29,948 nt of DNA from Tepidimonas sp. UBA997 (GTDB taxonomy: Bacteria > Pseudomonadota > Gammaproteobacteria > Burkholderiales > Burkholderiaceae_C). Location of the stretch: positions 1 through 29,948 of the forward strand of contig DBAZ01000004.1 in the NCBI GenBank assembly GCA_002291945.1. The letters run 5' to 3'. Numbering within the stretch: position 1 is the stretch's first letter; each line of letters opens with the position of its first letter. Position numbers and translations under genes: made by a program. This document shows positions 15,743-24,365 of the stretch, piece after piece. The notes under the pieces were generated by a model. That model was given only the letters and a program-made list of their open reading frames with translations, did no database searches and was not told the origin of the DNA.

Positions 15743-15994
15743 ATGTCGATGAAAAAAAATACCACCACCCGCCAGCGGGGCGACGTGCCCGCCAGCTACG
15801 AGGCCGCGATGCAGGAGCTCGAAAGCTTGGTGTTGCGTCTGGATGCCGGTCAGTTGCCGCTCGATGAATTGCTGGGCCAATACCAGCGCGGTGCCGAACT
15901 GCTGGCCTATTGCCGCTCCCGTCTGGATGCCGTCGAGCAGCAGATACAGGTCATGGAAGGCGCTCAGGCCAAGCCGTGGTCGGGTGGCGCATGA
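15743..15994 (+). CDS. xseB: Exodeoxyribonuclease VII small subunit
   Basis: An 83-residue protein with the XseB pattern SYEAAMQELESLVLRLDAGQ and LPLDELLGQYQRGAELLAYC, two long helices forming a hairpin. It binds the large XseA subunit to degrade single-stranded DNA into oligonucleotides. XseA is not in this window, which is normal, since xseB commonly sits with ispA and dxs. Start at ATG 15743 (MSMKKN); ATG 15749 is an alternative. Its stop overlaps the ispA start (ATGA), indicating translational coupling. Confidence 0.93.
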   Translation: MSMKKNTTTRQRGDVPASYEAAMQELESLVLRLDAGQLPLDELLGQYQRGAELLAYCRSRLDAVEQQIQVMEGAQAKPWSGGA

Positions 15995-16914
15995 GCGCGA
16001 ACCCGATGCCCGCCGACAAGTTTGACCTTTGGGTGGCGCAAACGCTGCAGGCCGTGGAGTCGGCGCTCGATGGCTGGGTGCCCGCCCAAGCACCGGCCGG
16101 CTTGGGTGCGGCCATGCGCTACGCCGTGCTCGACGGCGGCAAGCGCTTGCGCCCGCTGCTGGTTTGCGCCACGGCACAGGCGTTTCGGCCAGCAAGTGCC
16201 GCCACCGCCTATGACGACAGCACCCTCCGGGCGGCCTGCGCGGTCGAGTTGATCCATGCCTATTCGCTGGTACACGACGACCTGCCCTGCATGGACAACG
16301 ACGTGTTGCGCCGGGGCAAGCCGACGGTGCATGTGCAGTTTGGTCAAGCGCAAGCTCTGCTGGCCGGGGATGCGCTGCAAGCGCTGGCTTTCGAGTTGCT
16401 GCTGGCGATCGACGATCCGCTCTTGGCGCAGTCGCTGTCGCGGCAACTGGCCGTGGCCTCGGGCCATGCCGGTATGGCGGGGGGGCAGGCGCTGGATCTG
16501 GCCGGGGTGGGGCAGGTGCTGAACCAAAACCAACTCGAAGACATGCACCGCCGCAAAACCGGAGCCTTGCTGCTGGCCAGCGTGAGCATGGGGGCCACAG
16601 TTGGCGGGGCAAGTGCGCAAGCCCTGGGTGCCGTGCAGGCCTATGGCCAGGCGCTGGGGTTGGCGTTCCAGGTGGTCGATGATGTGCTCGACGTGGTCGC
16701 CGATTCCGCCACGCTGGGCAAAACGGCGGGCAAAGATGCGGCAGCCGACAAACCCACCTTTGTGTCCCTGCTGGGCCTGGATGGCGCTCGGGCCTACGCC
16801 CAGCGCCTGCTACAGCAGGCGCACGCGGCGCTTGCTGCGCTTGAAGCCGCCGACCTGCCCCGGCCCGACACCCTGCACCACCTAGCGGACTGGGTAGTAC
16901 ACCGCAGCCACTGA
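15991..16914 (+). CDS. ispA: Farnesyl diphosphate synthase
   Basis: A 307-residue trans-isoprenyl diphosphate synthase. The first Asp-rich motif is DDLPCMDND (about residues 96-104) and the second DDVLDVVAD (about 230-238). Upstream GGKRLRPLLV carries the conserved Arg-Lys diphosphate site, and GQALDLAG is also typical. It condenses isopentenyl and dimethylallyl diphosphate to geranyl and farnesyl diphosphate, the precursor for undecaprenyl phosphate and ubiquinone. Length fits IspA rather than octaprenyl synthase. Its start overlaps the xseB stop by four bases, and dxs begins 31 bases after its stop, so precursor supply (Dxs) and chain extension are in one operon. Confidence 0.95.
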   Translation: MSANPMPADKFDLWVAQTLQAVESALDGWVPAQAPAGLGAAMRYAVLDGGKRLRPLLVCATAQAFRPASAATAYDDSTLRAACAVELIHAYSLVHDDLPCMDNDVLRRGKPTVHVQFGQAQALLAGDALQALAFELLLAIDDPLLAQSLSRQLAVASGHAGMAGGQALDLAGVGQVLNQNQLEDMHRRKTGALLLASVSMGATVGGASAQALGAVQAYGQALGLAFQVVDDVLDVVADSATLGKTAGKDAAADKPTFVSLLGLDGARAYAQRLLQQAHAALAALEAADLPRPDTLHHLADWVVHRSH

Positions 16915-16945
16915 AGCCCCACCAGGCCATGAAGGACTAGCAAGC

Positions 16946-18841
16946 ATGACCGGCTTACTCGACAGCATTCAAATGCCCGCCGACCTGCGGCGCCTCAACC
17001 GTGCCCAGCTCAAGCCGCTGGCCGACGAACTGCGTGAATTCCTCCTGCATAGCGTGGCGAAAACGGGCGGGCACCTCAGTTCCAACCTGGGCACGGTGGA
17101 ATTGACGGTGGCCCTGCACTACGTCTTCGACACCCCGCACGACCGCATCGTCTGGGACGTCGGGCACCAGACTTACCCGCACAAAATCCTCACCGGCCGC
17201 AAGGACCGCATGCACACCTTGCGCCAGCAGGGGGGCATCAGCGGATTCCCGGTGCGTGCCGAGAGCGCATACGACACTTTCGGCACCGCGCATTCTTCGA
17301 CCAGCATTTCGGCGGCGCTCGGCATGGCGGTCGCGGCCCAGCTCAAGGGTGAGAGCCGTCATTCGATTGCCGTCATCGGTGACGGCGCAATGACGGCTGG
17401 CATGGCCTTTGAGGCGCTCAACAACGCCGGCGTGTCGGAGTCTAAGCTGCTGGTCATTTTGAATGACAACGACATGTCCATCAGCCCGCCCGTGGGGGCC
17501 TTGAACCGCTACCTGGCCCAGTTGATGAGCGGGCGCTTTTATACGGCGGCCAAGCACATGGGCAAGCAGGTGCTCAGCGTCGCGCCGCCGCTTTTCGAGC
17601 TGGCCAAGCGCTTTGAGGAGCACGCCAAAGGCATGGTGGTGCCTGCCACCCTGTTCGAGAAATTCGGCTTCAATTACATCGGCCCGATCGATGGGCACGA
17701 TCTGGATTCGCTGATCCCGACCCTGGAGAACATCCGCCAGTTGGACGGCCCGCAGTTCCTGCACGTGGTGACGCGCAAGGGGCAGGGCTACAAGCTGGCC
17801 GAAGCCGACCCGATCGCTTACCACGGCCCTGGCCAATTCGACCCCCGTGTGGGTTTGCAGAAACCCGCTCAAGCACCCCGACCCACCTTCAGCCAGGTGT
17901 TTGGTCAGTGGCTCTGCGACATGGCCAGCCACGACCCCCGGCTGGTCGGCATCACCCCCGCCATGCGCGAGGGCTCCGGCATGGTGGAATTTCACCGCCG
18001 CTTTCCGACCCGCTACCACGACGTGGGCATTGCCGAACAGCACGCCGTCACGTTTGCCGCTGGCTTGGCCTGCGAAGGCCTCAAGCCCGTGGTCGCCATT
18101 TATTCGACATTTTTGCAGCGCGCCTACGACCAGCTCATCCACGACGTGGCCTTGCAAAACCTGCCAGTGGTGTTGGCGCTCGATCGGGCCGGCATTGTGG
18201 GCGCCGATGGCCCCACCCACGCCGGCGCGTACGACATTCCATTCGTGCGCTGTGTGCCTAACTTGGCCTTGGCTTGCCCGGCGGACGAGGCCGAGTGCTA
18301 CCGGCTGCTGTCAACCGCCTTCGAGCAGAATCACCCGGTGGCGGTGCGCTACCCCCGTGGCAGTGGAGCGGGGACTGAACTGCCAGCCGATGTGTCAAGC
18401 CTGCCTTATGGCTTGGGCGAGGTGCGCCGCCGGGGCCAAGGGATTGCCATTCTGGCCTTTGGCACCTTGTTGTACCCCGCCCTCGAGGCAGCCGAGGTGC
18501 TGGATGCCAGCGTGGTCAACATGCGCTGGGCCAAACCCCTGGACGAAGCCTTGCTGCGCACCGTGGTCCAGACCCATGCAGCCTTGGTCACGGTGGAGGA
18601 GGGTGCCATCGCGGGCGGTGCTGGTGCGGCGGTGCTGGAGTGGATGCAGGCGCAGGGTTGCAACCTGCCGGTACTCAACTTGGGGCTGCCCGATGTCTTC
18701 ACCGAGCACGGCGACCCGGCTCGTCTGCTGAGCCAACTGGGCCTCGATGCACCGGGCTTGCTGAAATCGATACGACAACGTTTCCCTGCAGCGTCTGTCA
18801 AGGCGGTTCCTTTGAAAGTTGTGAATGCCGACGGCACCTGA
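16946..18841 (+). CDS. dxs: 1-deoxy-D-xylulose-5-phosphate synthase
   Basis: A 631-residue thiamine-diphosphate enzyme, full length, condensing pyruvate and glyceraldehyde-3-phosphate in the first step of the non-mevalonate isoprenoid pathway. Motifs in order: VGHQTYPHKILTGR with substrate His, HSSTSISAALGMA, the ThDP motif GDGAMTAGMAFEALNNAG (about 150-167), and DVGIAEQHAVTFAAGLA with the ThDP-activating Glu near residue 365. GAAGGA-like sequence at 16931-16936 lies about 9 bases before the ATG. It closes the xseB-ispA-dxs operon. No clear intrinsic terminator follows, only a T8 run at 18847-18854 without a stem. Confidence 0.96.
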   Translation: MTGLLDSIQMPADLRRLNRAQLKPLADELREFLLHSVAKTGGHLSSNLGTVELTVALHYVFDTPHDRIVWDVGHQTYPHKILTGRKDRMHTLRQQGGISGFPVRAESAYDTFGTAHSSTSISAALGMAVAAQLKGESRHSIAVIGDGAMTAGMAFEALNNAGVSESKLLVILNDNDMSISPPVGALNRYLAQLMSGRFYTAAKHMGKQVLSVAPPLFELAKRFEEHAKGMVVPATLFEKFGFNYIGPIDGHDLDSLIPTLENIRQLDGPQFLHVVTRKGQGYKLAEADPIAYHGPGQFDPRVGLQKPAQAPRPTFSQVFGQWLCDMASHDPRLVGITPAMREGSGMVEFHRRFPTRYHDVGIAEQHAVTFAAGLACEGLKPVVAIYSTFLQRAYDQLIHDVALQNLPVVLALDRAGIVGADGPTHAGAYDIPFVRCVPNLALACPADEAECYRLLSTAFEQNHPVAVRYPRGSGAGTELPADVSSLPYGLGEVRRRGQGIAILAFGTLLYPALEAAEVLDASVVNMRWAKPLDEALLRTVVQTHAALVTVEEGAIAGGAGAAVLEWMQAQGCNLPVLNLGLPDVFTEHGDPARLLSQLGLDAPGLLKSIRQRFPAASVKAVPLKVVNADGT

Positions 18842-18879
18842 TTGATTTTTTTTCACGCGTCATCGCTTGCTCACTAGGG

Positions 18880-18949
18880 TTTACACGGAAGTCTTTCAGG
18901 GTAAATACAAGCCTACAATGCTCATGCCCAACGTGCATCAATCGATGCA
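18880..18949 (+). promoter_or_regulatory. Candidate promoter and dyad upstream of the TRAP operon
   Basis: TTTACA (18880-18885, 5 of 6 to -35) has a weak TAAATA at 18902-18907; TACAAT (18914-18919) is a better -10 but lacks a -35. A dyad, TGCATC (18934-18939) and GATGCA (18944-18949), lies in the leader about 36 bases before the start and could be an operator for substrate-responsive control. Confidence 0.35.
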
Positions 18950-18984
18950 TGTTGGTCCTTACATTCAAACTGATGGAGTCATTA

Positions 18985-20070
18985 ATGGATCGTCGATCGT
19001 TGATCAAAACCACTGGTCTTGCTGGTGTCCTGGCTGCAGGCGCTGCCCCTGCCATCGTAGGCGCACAGCCTGCGGTACGCTGGCGTTGTTCTTCGGGTTT
19101 TCCGAACTCGCTGGACACGATTTTCGGTACAGCGGTGACGACGGCCAAGCGCATTGCCGATGCGACCGATGGCCGCTTCCAGATCACGGTAGCCCCGGCG
19201 GGTGAAATCGTACCCATGCCACAGGCCGCCGACGCCGTCTCCAACGGCACGGTCGAATGCTCGCACACCGCGCCTTTCTACTATGTGGGCCAAGACCCAA
19301 CTTGGGCTTTCGGTACCACCGTGCCCTTTGGCATGAACTTCCGCCAGTTCAACGCCTGGTGGTTCCAAGGTGGCGGCGAGGCCCAATTTAACCAGTTCCT
19401 GGCCCCTCGCAACATGCGCTACATGCCTTGTGGCAACACCGGGGTGCAAATGGGTGGCTGGTTCCGCCGCGAGATCAACACCATGGAAGACATGAACGGA
19501 CTGCGGTTCCGCATTGCAGGTCTGGGTGGGCGTGTGTTGGCCGCGATGGGTGCGGTGCCGCAGCAGATTGCTGGCGGCGACATCATGCCCGCGCTGGAGC
19601 GTGGCACGCTGGACGGCGTAGAGTGGGTCGGCCCGCACGACGACGAGCGTCTGGGCTTCAACCGCGTGGCACGCTTCTACTACTACCCCGCTTTCTGGGA
19701 GCCGGGTGCATCGGTGGGCTTCATCGTCAACAATCGTGCTTGGGCTGCTCTGCCTGCTTCTTATCGTGAAATCTTCTTGGCCGCTGCGCACGAAGGCAAC
19801 AACGGCATGATGACCATGTACGATCACCTCAACCCGATCGCTCTGCGTCGCTTGCTGGCCGGGGGCACCCAGTTGCGTCCGTTCCAGCGCCCGATTCTGG
19901 ATGCGGCCTTCACCGCTGCGCAGAGAATTTATTCCGAGATCAGCGGTCAGAATCCTGAGTTCAAGCGCCTGCACGACCATTACTTCGCTGCCATGCGGCC
20001 AATGGTCAACTGGATGCGCCTGACCGAAGCTACCTACGACAGTTTCATTGCTTCGAAGCTGCGCGGGTGA
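18985..20070 (+). CDS. takP: TRAP transporter substrate-binding protein, TakP-like (2-oxoacid type)
   Basis: A 361-residue periplasmic binding protein with a twin-arginine signal (DRRSLIK at residues 2-8, then a hydrophobic stretch ending APAIVGAQ), so it is probably exported folded. The mature protein follows the TakP pattern: VRWRCSSGFPNSLDTIFG, GEIVPMPQAADAVSNGTVEC, GNTGVQMGGWFRREI, RFRIAGLGGRVLAAMGAVPQ and DGVEWVGPHDDERLGF, which include the Arg, Gln, Glu and Trp ligands used by Rhodobacter TakP for 2-oxoacids with sodium. The likely cargo is pyruvate or another 2-oxo acid, by family analogy. ATG 18985 has GGAG at 18976-18979; an in-frame ATG at 18973 lacks a site. A terminator-like hairpin follows. 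Confidence 0.9.
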   Translation: MDRRSLIKTTGLAGVLAAGAAPAIVGAQPAVRWRCSSGFPNSLDTIFGTAVTTAKRIADATDGRFQITVAPAGEIVPMPQAADAVSNGTVECSHTAPFYYVGQDPTWAFGTTVPFGMNFRQFNAWWFQGGGEAQFNQFLAPRNMRYMPCGNTGVQMGGWFRREINTMEDMNGLRFRIAGLGGRVLAAMGAVPQQIAGGDIMPALERGTLDGVEWVGPHDDERLGFNRVARFYYYPAFWEPGASVGFIVNNRAWAALPASYREIFLAAAHEGNNGMMTMYDHLNPIALRRLLAGGTQLRPFQRPILDAAFTAAQRIYSEISGQNPEFKRLHDHYFAAMRPMVNWMRLTEATYDSFIASKLRG

Positions 20071-20098
20071 TCGCTTCCCCAGCGTAGCTTTTGTCAGC

Positions 20099-20126
20099 AG
20101 GCCTCGCGTGTGCGGGGCCTTTTTTT
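20099..20126 (+). terminator. Intrinsic terminator/attenuator between takP and takQ
   Basis: A 9-bp stem, AGGCCTCGC (20099-20107) and GCGGGGCCT (20112-20120), with one T-G wobble and a GTGT loop is followed by T7 (20120-20126). It is inside the operon, so partial termination would make far more binding protein than membrane subunits. Confidence 0.85.
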
Positions 20127-20184
20127 GAATAGCAAGAGGGCCTGCGCTTCCTCTTGCTGGCTTTTTTTCCCTCAGGAGCGTGGT

Positions 20185-20808
20185 TTGATCGCGTTACTCA
20201 AGCTTTCCCGCCGCATCGATTGGCTAACCGAACGCATCGGTCGCATGGTGATCTGGTTACTCCTCGCCGCCGTCGTCGTCAGTGCAGCCAATGCGTTTGC
20301 CCGCTACTTTTTTGGCATGGGTTCCAATGCGTTTCTAGAGGCGCAGTGGTATATGTATTCCGCCATGTTCCTGATCGGTGCTGGCTATGTTTACCTGCAC
20401 GATCAGCATGTCCGTATCGACGTGGTGGCCGGTAGGTTCTCCCGCAAGGCCCAGGTCTGGGTTGACATCGTGGGTATTGTGATTTTTCTGATCCCCCTTT
20501 CCGTTTTCATCATCTGGACTTCCATGCCCCTCGTGATTCGTGCGTTTGAAACCATGGAAGTGTCGGCCAATCATGGCGGCTTGTTGCGCTGGCCCCTGTT
20601 TGCCTTGTTGCCGCTCGGCTTTGCCTTGCTCATCATGCAGTGCGTGTCCGAATTCATCAAGCGGCTTGGTTTCGTCACCGGGTATGGACCGGATCCCCAC
20701 GCCAAGCCCGAAACGCCGGACGACGTGCGCCTGCGTGAAGACCTCGAGCGCGAAATTGCCGAGCGTGAAGCGGCTGAAGCCAAAGCCGCCGAGGGAGGCA
20801 AGTCATGA
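20185..20808 (+). CDS. takQ: TRAP transporter small permease (DctQ/TakQ family)
   Basis: A 207-residue membrane protein with four predicted helices, for example MVIWLLLAAVVVSAANAFAR, IVGIVIFLIPLSVFIIWTSM and LFALLPLGFALLIMQCVSEF. FLEAQWYMYSAMFLIGAGYV and DQHVRIDVVAGRF are DctQ family blocks. The charged C-terminal tail (REDLEREIAEREAAEAKAAE) is a likely cytoplasmic helix. It pairs with the large permease encoded next. I chose TTG 20185 because AGGAG (20174-20178) is ideally spaced 6 bases away; an upstream ATG-less extension into the terminator would be artefactual. Its stop overlaps the next start (ATGA). Confidence 0.88.
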   Translation: MIALLKLSRRIDWLTERIGRMVIWLLLAAVVVSAANAFARYFFGMGSNAFLEAQWYMYSAMFLIGAGYVYLHDQHVRIDVVAGRFSRKAQVWVDIVGIVIFLIPLSVFIIWTSMPLVIRAFETMEVSANHGGLLRWPLFALLPLGFALLIMQCVSEFIKRLGFVTGYGPDPHAKPETPDDVRLREDLEREIAEREAAEAKAAEGGKS

Positions 20809-22478
20809 GCTGGATTGCCGCCAACCTCGCGCCGATCATGTTCGGCTCGATTCTGCTGTTTTTGCTGACTGGCTTTCCGGTCGCTTTTGCCTTGGCTTCC
20901 GTCGGCATCGTCTTTGGCTGGGTTGCCATTGAGCTCGGCCTGATTCCGGCCGTCTTCTTCAATGCCATGCCGATGCGGATTTTCGGCATCATGAGCAATG
21001 ACGTGCTGCTGGCCATTCCCTTCTTCACCTTCATGGGGTTGATACTGGAACGCAGCCGCATGGCCGAGGATCTGCTGGAAACCATCGGGCAGGTCTTTGG
21101 CCCCTTGCGTGGCGGTCTGGCGATTGCCGTGGTATTCGTGGGTACCTTGCTGGCGGCGACCACCGGCGTCGTGGCTGCTTCGGTGATTGCCATGGGTCTG
21201 ATCTCTCTGCCCATCATGCTGCGCTACGGCTACAACCGCCCGCTGACCACCGGTGTCATCACGGCCAGTGGTACGCTGGCGCAGATCGTGCCGCCGTCCA
21301 TCGTGCTGATCATCATTGCCGATCAATTGGGCCAGAGCGTGGGTCAGATGTACCGTGCGGCTTTCATACCCGCCTTCACCCTCGTCGGTCTGTACGTGCT
21401 GCTGGTGGTGGTGATCACCATCGTGCGGCCTAAGTGGGTGCCTGCCTTGCCTCCCGAGGCGCTGATCTACAACGAAAGCAACGGCAACACCGGCCACAAA
21501 TCGCTGGGCGTGCTGGCGGTGCTCTCGGGTCTGGTGGGCTACATGGTGTTTGCCAACTGGGGCGTCATCAAGTTGTGGCTTGGTGGCGACCCGATGTTCC
21601 CGCCGCTGCTCGACGAGCGCATCGTGATTGGCATCATGGGCGCAATCGGTTCGGCCTGGTTGTTCGCCGTCATCGACAGGATGCTCCGCCTGAACCTGTT
21701 TTCGAAACTGGCGCGGCAGGTGACGTTTGTGCTGATTCCCCCCTTGATGCTGATCTTCCTCGTGTTGGGTACCATATTCCTTGGCATGGCTACCCCCACC
21801 GAAGCGGGTGCTTTTGGTGCCTTGGGTGCGGTGATCATGGCTTGGGGCCGCGGGCGTCTGACCCTGCCCCTGATGCGTCAGGGCCTCGATTCGTCGGCGC
21901 GTCTGTCCATCTTCGTCATGTTCATCCTGATCGGGTCCACCATCTTCGGCCTGACCTTCCAGGCCATCGACGGTCCGATCTGGGTCAAGTCGCTGTTTGC
22001 GATGCTGCCAGGTGGCGAACTCGGCTTCATGCTGTTCGTCAATACGATGATCTTCATCCTTGGCTTCTTCATCGACTTCTTCGAGATTGCCTTCATCTTG
22101 CTGCCGCTGCTGCTGCCGGTGCTCATCAAGATGGATGTCAACCTGATCTGGTTTGGCGTCATGGTGGCACTGAACATGCAAACCTCGTTCCTGACGCCGC
22201 CATTCGGCTTCGCCCTGTTCTACCTGCGCAGCGTGGCCCCGAAGGCCGACTACATCGACCGTGTCACCAAGCGGCGCATTGCCAAAATCACCACGGCAGA
22301 CATTTACCGGGGGGCGGTGATTTTTGTCATCCTGCAGGTGATTCTGGTGCTAGCGGTGCTGTTCAACCCGGGGATCGTCCTCAAAGGCTTGGGGCAGGAG
22401 AAAGAGCTCGACCTTGAAAACGTGGAGATGTACGTCCCCGAAATCGAGGAGGACGAAGAGTGGAAGCCCGTTTTCTGA
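20805..22478 (+). CDS. takM: TRAP transporter large permease (DctM/TakM family)
   Basis: A 557-residue polytopic membrane protein forming the sodium-coupled channel of the TRAP system. Family blocks are FLLTGFPVAFALASVGIVFG, LLAIPFFTFMGLILERSRMA, GTLLAATTGVVAASVIAMGL, TASGTLAQIVPPSIVLIIIA, FLGMATPTEAGAFGALGAVI and LNMQTSFLTPPFGFALFYLR. It is longer than the usual 430 residues because of an insertion around residues 205-300 (PKWVPALPPEALIYNESNG through DPMFPPLLDERIVIG) and an acidic C-terminal tail. This enlarged form is, as I recall, common in TakM-like proteins. It overlaps the small permease gene by four bases. Confidence 0.93.
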   Translation: MSWIAANLAPIMFGSILLFLLTGFPVAFALASVGIVFGWVAIELGLIPAVFFNAMPMRIFGIMSNDVLLAIPFFTFMGLILERSRMAEDLLETIGQVFGPLRGGLAIAVVFVGTLLAATTGVVAASVIAMGLISLPIMLRYGYNRPLTTGVITASGTLAQIVPPSIVLIIIADQLGQSVGQMYRAAFIPAFTLVGLYVLLVVVITIVRPKWVPALPPEALIYNESNGNTGHKSLGVLAVLSGLVGYMVFANWGVIKLWLGGDPMFPPLLDERIVIGIMGAIGSAWLFAVIDRMLRLNLFSKLARQVTFVLIPPLMLIFLVLGTIFLGMATPTEAGAFGALGAVIMAWGRGRLTLPLMRQGLDSSARLSIFVMFILIGSTIFGLTFQAIDGPIWVKSLFAMLPGGELGFMLFVNTMIFILGFFIDFFEIAFILLPLLLPVLIKMDVNLIWFGVMVALNMQTSFLTPPFGFALFYLRSVAPKADYIDRVTKRRIAKITTADIYRGAVIFVILQVILVLAVLFNPGIVLKGLGQEKELDLENVEMYVPEIEEDEEWKPVF

Positions 22479-22502
22479 CATGAGCCAGAATTGAGCTTGC
22501 CG

Positions 22503-22526
22503 CTTCCCGGCTTCCCCGCTTCCCGC
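22503..22526 (+). repeat. Three tandem CTTCCC-type 8-bp units
   Basis: CTTCCCGG, CTTCCCCG and CTTCCCGC follow each other in the 85-base gap between takM and the acyl-CoA synthetase gene. No promoter or terminator was recognised there. Confidence 0.6.
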
Positions 22527-22563
22527 TCACCAGCTTCTTGGCCTTTTTGATGCTTATTCGACT

Positions 22564-24273
22564 ATGACCCCAGCAGATCGGTCGCCTATCCACGGACTGT
22601 CGCACGTACGCGGCGCTGACGCACCGGCTTTGTCCGACCAGACGGTTGCCGCCTGGTTTGACGCCACCGCCGATCGCTTGGCCGATCAGACGGCCTGCGT
22701 TTTCCGGGCGGTTGACGGTGCTGCCGATGTGCGCTGGAACTGGGCCGAATTTCGCCATCAGGTTGACCGCCTCGCGGTGGTGCTGATGAAGCTGGGGTTT
22801 GAGCGCGGCGACCGCATCGGCATCTGGTCGCCCAACCGGCCGGAGTGGATACTTGCCCAGTACGCCACCGCACGGCTGGGCGTCATCTTGGTGAATGTGA
22901 ACCCGGCCTACCGGCTGGCTGAACTCGAGTACGCGCTCAACAAGGTCGCTTGCAAGGGCCTGATTTCGGCGGCTTCATTCAAGTCCAGCAACTACCTCGG
23001 TATGGTGCAGGCGCTGGCACCCGAACTGGCGAGTTGTGCGCCGGGTTGCTTGCAGGCGGCGCGTCTGCCTCATTTGCGCACCGTGATCCGGATGGGTGCG
23101 GGCAGCACAGCGGGCATGTTCCGCTTCGACGACCTGATGGCTGCTGCGCCCGAACCGGCTGAGTTGGCACGGGTGCGCACGATTGCAGCGTCGCTGTCGT
23201 GTCACGATCCGATCAACATCCAGTTCACCAGTGGTACCACCGGCTCGCCCAAAGGTGCCACCCTGACGCACCACAACATCGTCAACAACGCCCGCTATGT
23301 GGCCCTGACCATGGGCCTGCGCGAGGGCGACTCGCTGTGCATCCCGGTGCCTTTGTACCACTGCTTCGGCATGGTGATGAGCTCGCTGGCTTGTACCGTG
23401 ACCGGTGCCACCATGGTGTTCCCCAGTGAAGGCTTCGACCCCGAGTTGACCCTGCTGGCGCTGCACCACGAGCGCTGTACCCATGTGCATGGGGTGCCCA
23501 CCATGTTCATTGCCCAGCTCGATCATCCGCGCCTGTCGGAGTTCGACCTGTCTTCGCTGCGCGGCGGCATCATGGCCGGCAGCCCATGCCCGATCGAGGT
23601 CATGAAGCGGGTGCATCAGGCCATGAACCTGCGCGAGGTCACCATTGCCTATGGCATGACCGAAACCAGCCCGGTCAGCTTCCAGAGCAATACCGACGAC
23701 CCGGTGGAGCGCCGGGTGTCCACCGTGGGCCGGGTCATGCCGCACCTGGAAGTGAAGATAGTCGATGCGCAAGGACTTACCGTGCCTGTCGGGCAGACCG
23801 GCGAACTGTGTACCCGTGGCTACAGCGTGATGCAGGGCTACTGGGGTGAGCCGGAGCGCACGGCCGAAGCGGTGGTCGATGGCTGGATGCACACCGGCGA
23901 CCTGGCCTCGATCGATGCCGGAGGCTTTTGCAACATCGTCGGGCGTGTCAAGGACATGCTGATCCGGGGTGGCGAGAACATCTACCCGCGCGAAGTCGAG
24001 GAATTCCTGTTCCGTCATCCGGCCGTGGCGCAGGTGCAGGTTTTTGGGGTGCCCGACGAGCGTTTTGGCGAGGAGGTGTGCGCCTGGATCGTGCTCAAGC
24101 CAGGTGAGCAAAGCACCGAACAGGCCATACGCGACTTCTGCCGCGACCAGATTGCCCATTACAAAATCCCGCGTTACGTCCGTTTCGTGCCAGAAATTCC
24201 CATGACCGTGACCGGCAAGGCACAGAAGTTCGTGATGCGAGACCAGATGATCAAGGCGCTGGCGCAAGAGTAG
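22564..24273 (+). CDS. AMP-binding acyl-CoA synthetase
   Basis: A 569-residue member of the adenylate-forming superfamily. The P-loop-like motif is FTSGTTGSPKGATLTHHN (about residues 221-238). YGMTETSP follows near 361, then GWMHTGDLASIDAGGF, the hinge GRVKDMLIRGGENIYPREVE, and the A10 Lys in PMTVTGKAQKF. It activates a carboxylic acid with ATP and CoA. The short, FadD3/medium-chain style layout suggests a fatty or branched acid, but the substrate cannot be fixed. It could act on the acid imported by the adjacent TRAP system only if that cargo is not a simple 2-oxoacid; this link is speculative. Its stop codon lies in a small tandem repeat. Confidence 0.9.
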   Translation: MTPADRSPIHGLSHVRGADAPALSDQTVAAWFDATADRLADQTACVFRAVDGAADVRWNWAEFRHQVDRLAVVLMKLGFERGDRIGIWSPNRPEWILAQYATARLGVILVNVNPAYRLAELEYALNKVACKGLISAASFKSSNYLGMVQALAPELASCAPGCLQAARLPHLRTVIRMGAGSTAGMFRFDDLMAAAPEPAELARVRTIAASLSCHDPINIQFTSGTTGSPKGATLTHHNIVNNARYVALTMGLREGDSLCIPVPLYHCFGMVMSSLACTVTGATMVFPSEGFDPELTLLALHHERCTHVHGVPTMFIAQLDHPRLSEFDLSSLRGGIMAGSPCPIEVMKRVHQAMNLREVTIAYGMTETSPVSFQSNTDDPVERRVSTVGRVMPHLEVKIVDAQGLTVPVGQTGELCTRGYSVMQGYWGEPERTAEAVVDGWMHTGDLASIDAGGFCNIVGRVKDMLIRGGENIYPREVEEFLFRHPAVAQVQVFGVPDERFGEEVCAWIVLKPGEQSTEQAIRDFCRDQIAHYKIPRYVRFVPEIPMTVTGKAQKFVMRDQMIKALAQE

Positions 24274-24296
24274 GTCGCAAAAGTAGGTCGCAAGAG
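24258..24296 (+). repeat. Three 13-bp tandem units around a stop codon
   Basis: Units at 24258-24270 (diverged, inside the gene), 24271-24283 and 24284-24296 share GGTCGCAAGAG or close variants. The TAG stop begins the second unit. It looks like a recent slipped duplication with no clear function. Confidence 0.7.
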
Positions 24297-24365
24297 CAGG
24301 GCGCACAAGCCACTGTGCCGCTGCGCCGCTTCAGCGCCCGATCGACGACCCCAACCCGAGTCTTT

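Noticed and set aside
20571..22181. 536-codon minus-strand open frame rich in His, Gln and Asp
   Set aside because: It is antisense to the TRAP permease genes; the composition is the typical mirror of hydrophobic codons.
22975..24306. 443-codon minus-strand open frame
   Set aside because: It is antisense to the acyl-CoA synthetase, whose adenylation motifs are clear on the plus strand.
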